Of a stretch of 64,000 nt of DNA, positions 62,161 to 64,000 are shown piece by piece (within the stretch, counting starts at the first letter, position 1; each line of letters opens with the position of its first letter). Origin of the DNA: Sinonovacula constricta (lineage: Eukaryota; Mollusca; Bivalvia; Cardiida; Solecurtidae); contig CM017559.1 in the NCBI GenBank assembly GCA_007844125.1, forward strand, positions 67,748,705 to 67,812,704, read 5' to 3'. The notes under the pieces are model-generated. The model saw nothing but the letters and a program-made list of their open reading frames with translations, did no database searches and was not told where the DNA came from. A program made the position numbers and the translations under genes.

Positions 62161-63532
62161 TACATTAGAGTTTAGCAGGCTATGAGTTGATGAGGCCTCT
62201 GGGACATGTTCCTGGCCCATGCTGCCCTCTGGATACCACTGCTGCAGGTGCTGACTTCCAATTACTGCTAATTAATGGATGTGCAGATTAAAGGTGGATC
62301 TTATTTGAAGGATTGTGCAAAGTTGAGTTAAATTAACCTATATCTTTATATATTTGTTAATGATGCAGAATTATTTCTTGTAATTTGGTGGATTGCAAAC
62401 AGTCCATGGCAGAGCTGCAAGGTTATTCCACTAACCCAACCAATCAGATTCTGCCCATCCATTGATGGGATTATACTAGTTATTATGAAACGCTTTTACT
62501 ACCTTTTGGAAGAAATTGTTTATAAAGCTACAAACACCTGACATTGCTTTCAAGAATATGTTGTGATGACTGCACAACATTTACTATCCTGGGCAAAGCA
62601 TTGTTTCATGTACACACAGATTAGAAATCATTCAGGAGTTTCATGCTTCGTAAGCTTTGCTTGTTATCAAAGTTAAATGAGTCTACAGAAAGTAGTAGGT
62701 ACGTTTTAATTATCATTGAACTAACTAAAAGAAGGTGATTATTAATTTTTTGAAACAGTTATAAACATTAATGAAGCCAATTATAACTTTGAAAATAGAT
62801 TTATTGATTTAGAGGGGATTTCAGTGAATGCAAGAAATAGAAACGTTTCTTAATTTTTGTGTGATTACAGCAAAATTAATTCTGTAATAACACTGAATTG
62901 CAGCCTAAAATTATTCCAGATAAAAATCTTAAAAGGTCAGTTTCAAAGTTGATTTATTACACCAATGGTTCTAATGGGATTTCGTGTCCATTCTCCCTGA
63001 AAAAATAATATTATAACTATTGTGTTTGAAAACTCTGAGTTTCTATTTACGACATGTTATCTACCTTTTCAATGTAATTGACTGTTAAGATTTTTTCTTC
63101 AATCATAAAAGGGGACAAGAATATTTGATATACTGCTTGTATAAACTTTGAGATTTCAGTCTGCTCTGTATTTTCTCCATTGCTTATGTACTGGACCTGA
63201 ACTTTAAAGTATTTGAAAATAAGATGTTTTGGTATTTGAAAAAAGGTCTACCAAATATTCATTAAATTAAGTGTTGATTATTTGTAATATCAATGCAGTA
63301 TAATGTTCCTAAACTTTGTTTATTGTTCCCTACCACAAGTGCTGGTTATTTAATCTGTGTCAAGTTGAGCGTTAAAAGCCACTTATAAGGTGCTATACTT
63401 ACACACAAAGCTGTAAGTAATCCCTTAAAATGTTGTCAAAGGATTAAAGGTCAGTTGTTTGCTCTGGCTGACAATTTGACCGGACCGTATTATGTTATTT
63501 TTATCTACTTCTATAGCTTATATTATTACTGT
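62161..63532. other. Non-coding stretch
   Basis: No exon or RNA gene recognised. Confidence 0.4.
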
Positions 63533-63640
63533 GAGCCTACCAAGCATAAATTGATCAGATTTAGGCAAATAGTGAAGGTACAGATCAGCCAGCTTACTCT
63601 GGGAACTGTCTGATCAGGATCTGCACTGTTTACAACAATT
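63533..63640. repeat. Hairpin repeat, full copy
   Basis: The outer block CTACCAAGCATAAATTGATC is followed by AGATTTAGGCAAATAGTGAA and GGTACAGATCAGCC. After TTACTCTGGGAACTG comes TCTGATCAGGATCTGCACTG with TTTAC. Both arms and both outer blocks are present. Confidence 0.7.
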
Positions 63641-64000
63641 ATTATTGTAGTGTGGTGCCTAGGCTGGAAGTTGTGGGCAGATATAACTAAGTGTTAAGTA
63701 TTGCTTGTAAAGCAACCAAGCAAGATAAAGGGTATCAACTATTGTAACACTGCTACCATTTTGACAATTCTTTTACTTAACAACAGGTACTATATACTGT
63801 ATGTTACTCTATTCCAGCCAATCTGGTGTATACAATGTTGTTTCTGGTACAGTAGTTTCCTAACATGTTTTATTTGTATGGACAAGGTTTTTGTCTACAT
63901 GCTGGAAATGTCTAGACACAATACAACTATGATATTCACAATTACTGATTTTTTTTAAGAAAAATCAGTTACCTCTTGAAAAGTATGTTTTAGTCTATTT
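63641..64000. other. Non-coding end of window
   Basis: No feature recognised. Confidence 0.4.

Overview
This is AT-rich animal DNA. It has no compact operon-like coding anywhere, and it carries large minisatellite arrays, tRNA-derived SINEs, a non-LTR retrotransposon relic, a hAT DNA transposon, and a protein-kinase-like first coding exon ending in a consensus GTAAGT donor. The repeat mix (tRNA-SINEs with a second body domain, short hairpin repeats, very abundant minisatellites) resembles a lophotrochozoan, perhaps a bivalve mollusc. That is an inference from style; nothing in the window proves the taxon.

Layout. 1-4.5 kb: T-rich, CpG-poor sequence ending in a good AATAAA signal, possibly the long 3' end of a plus-strand gene that starts outside the window. 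4.95-7.4 kb: two minisatellites (17 bp and about 23 bp). 7.4-12.4 kb: comparatively CpG-rich sequence with a dead LINE and a promoter-like stretch leading to a candidate first exon at 11986-12044. 12.4-64 kb: CpG-poor, TG/CA-rich sequence without recognisable further exons, probably one or more very long introns. It holds a 27-bp array (18.8-22.6 kb), a 29-bp array split by a hAT transposon (25.2-30.0 kb), a 76-bp array (32.3-33.7 kb), a 63-bp array (33.9-37.8 kb), a 20-bp-based array (42.2-42.7 kb), a 35-bp array (44.1-45.0 kb) and a 65-bp array (50.4-59.5 kb, in two pieces created by a duplication).

The clearest piece of biology is a three-layer nest. A minisatellite was invaded by a 4.2-kb hAT element whose transposase frame is otherwise open. 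That transposase gene was in turn invaded by a 1187-bp foldback-like element with modular inverted arms and a 9-bp target duplication; conceptual removal of the insert plus one target copy restores the frame. A second theme is a dispersed family of roughly 80-120-bp imperfect palindromes, at least ten copies. A third is that variable positions in several unrelated minisatellites repeatedly show CG, TG and CA, as expected if the arrays are CpG-methylated and decaying.

Many long open frames in the window lie inside the 27-bp and 63-bp arrays. They are consequences of a repeat unit divisible by three and are not annotated as genes. No CRISPR array, prokaryotic operon, viral gene or toxin gene was found. 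Tandem arrays make up roughly a third of the window (estimated by summing their spans).
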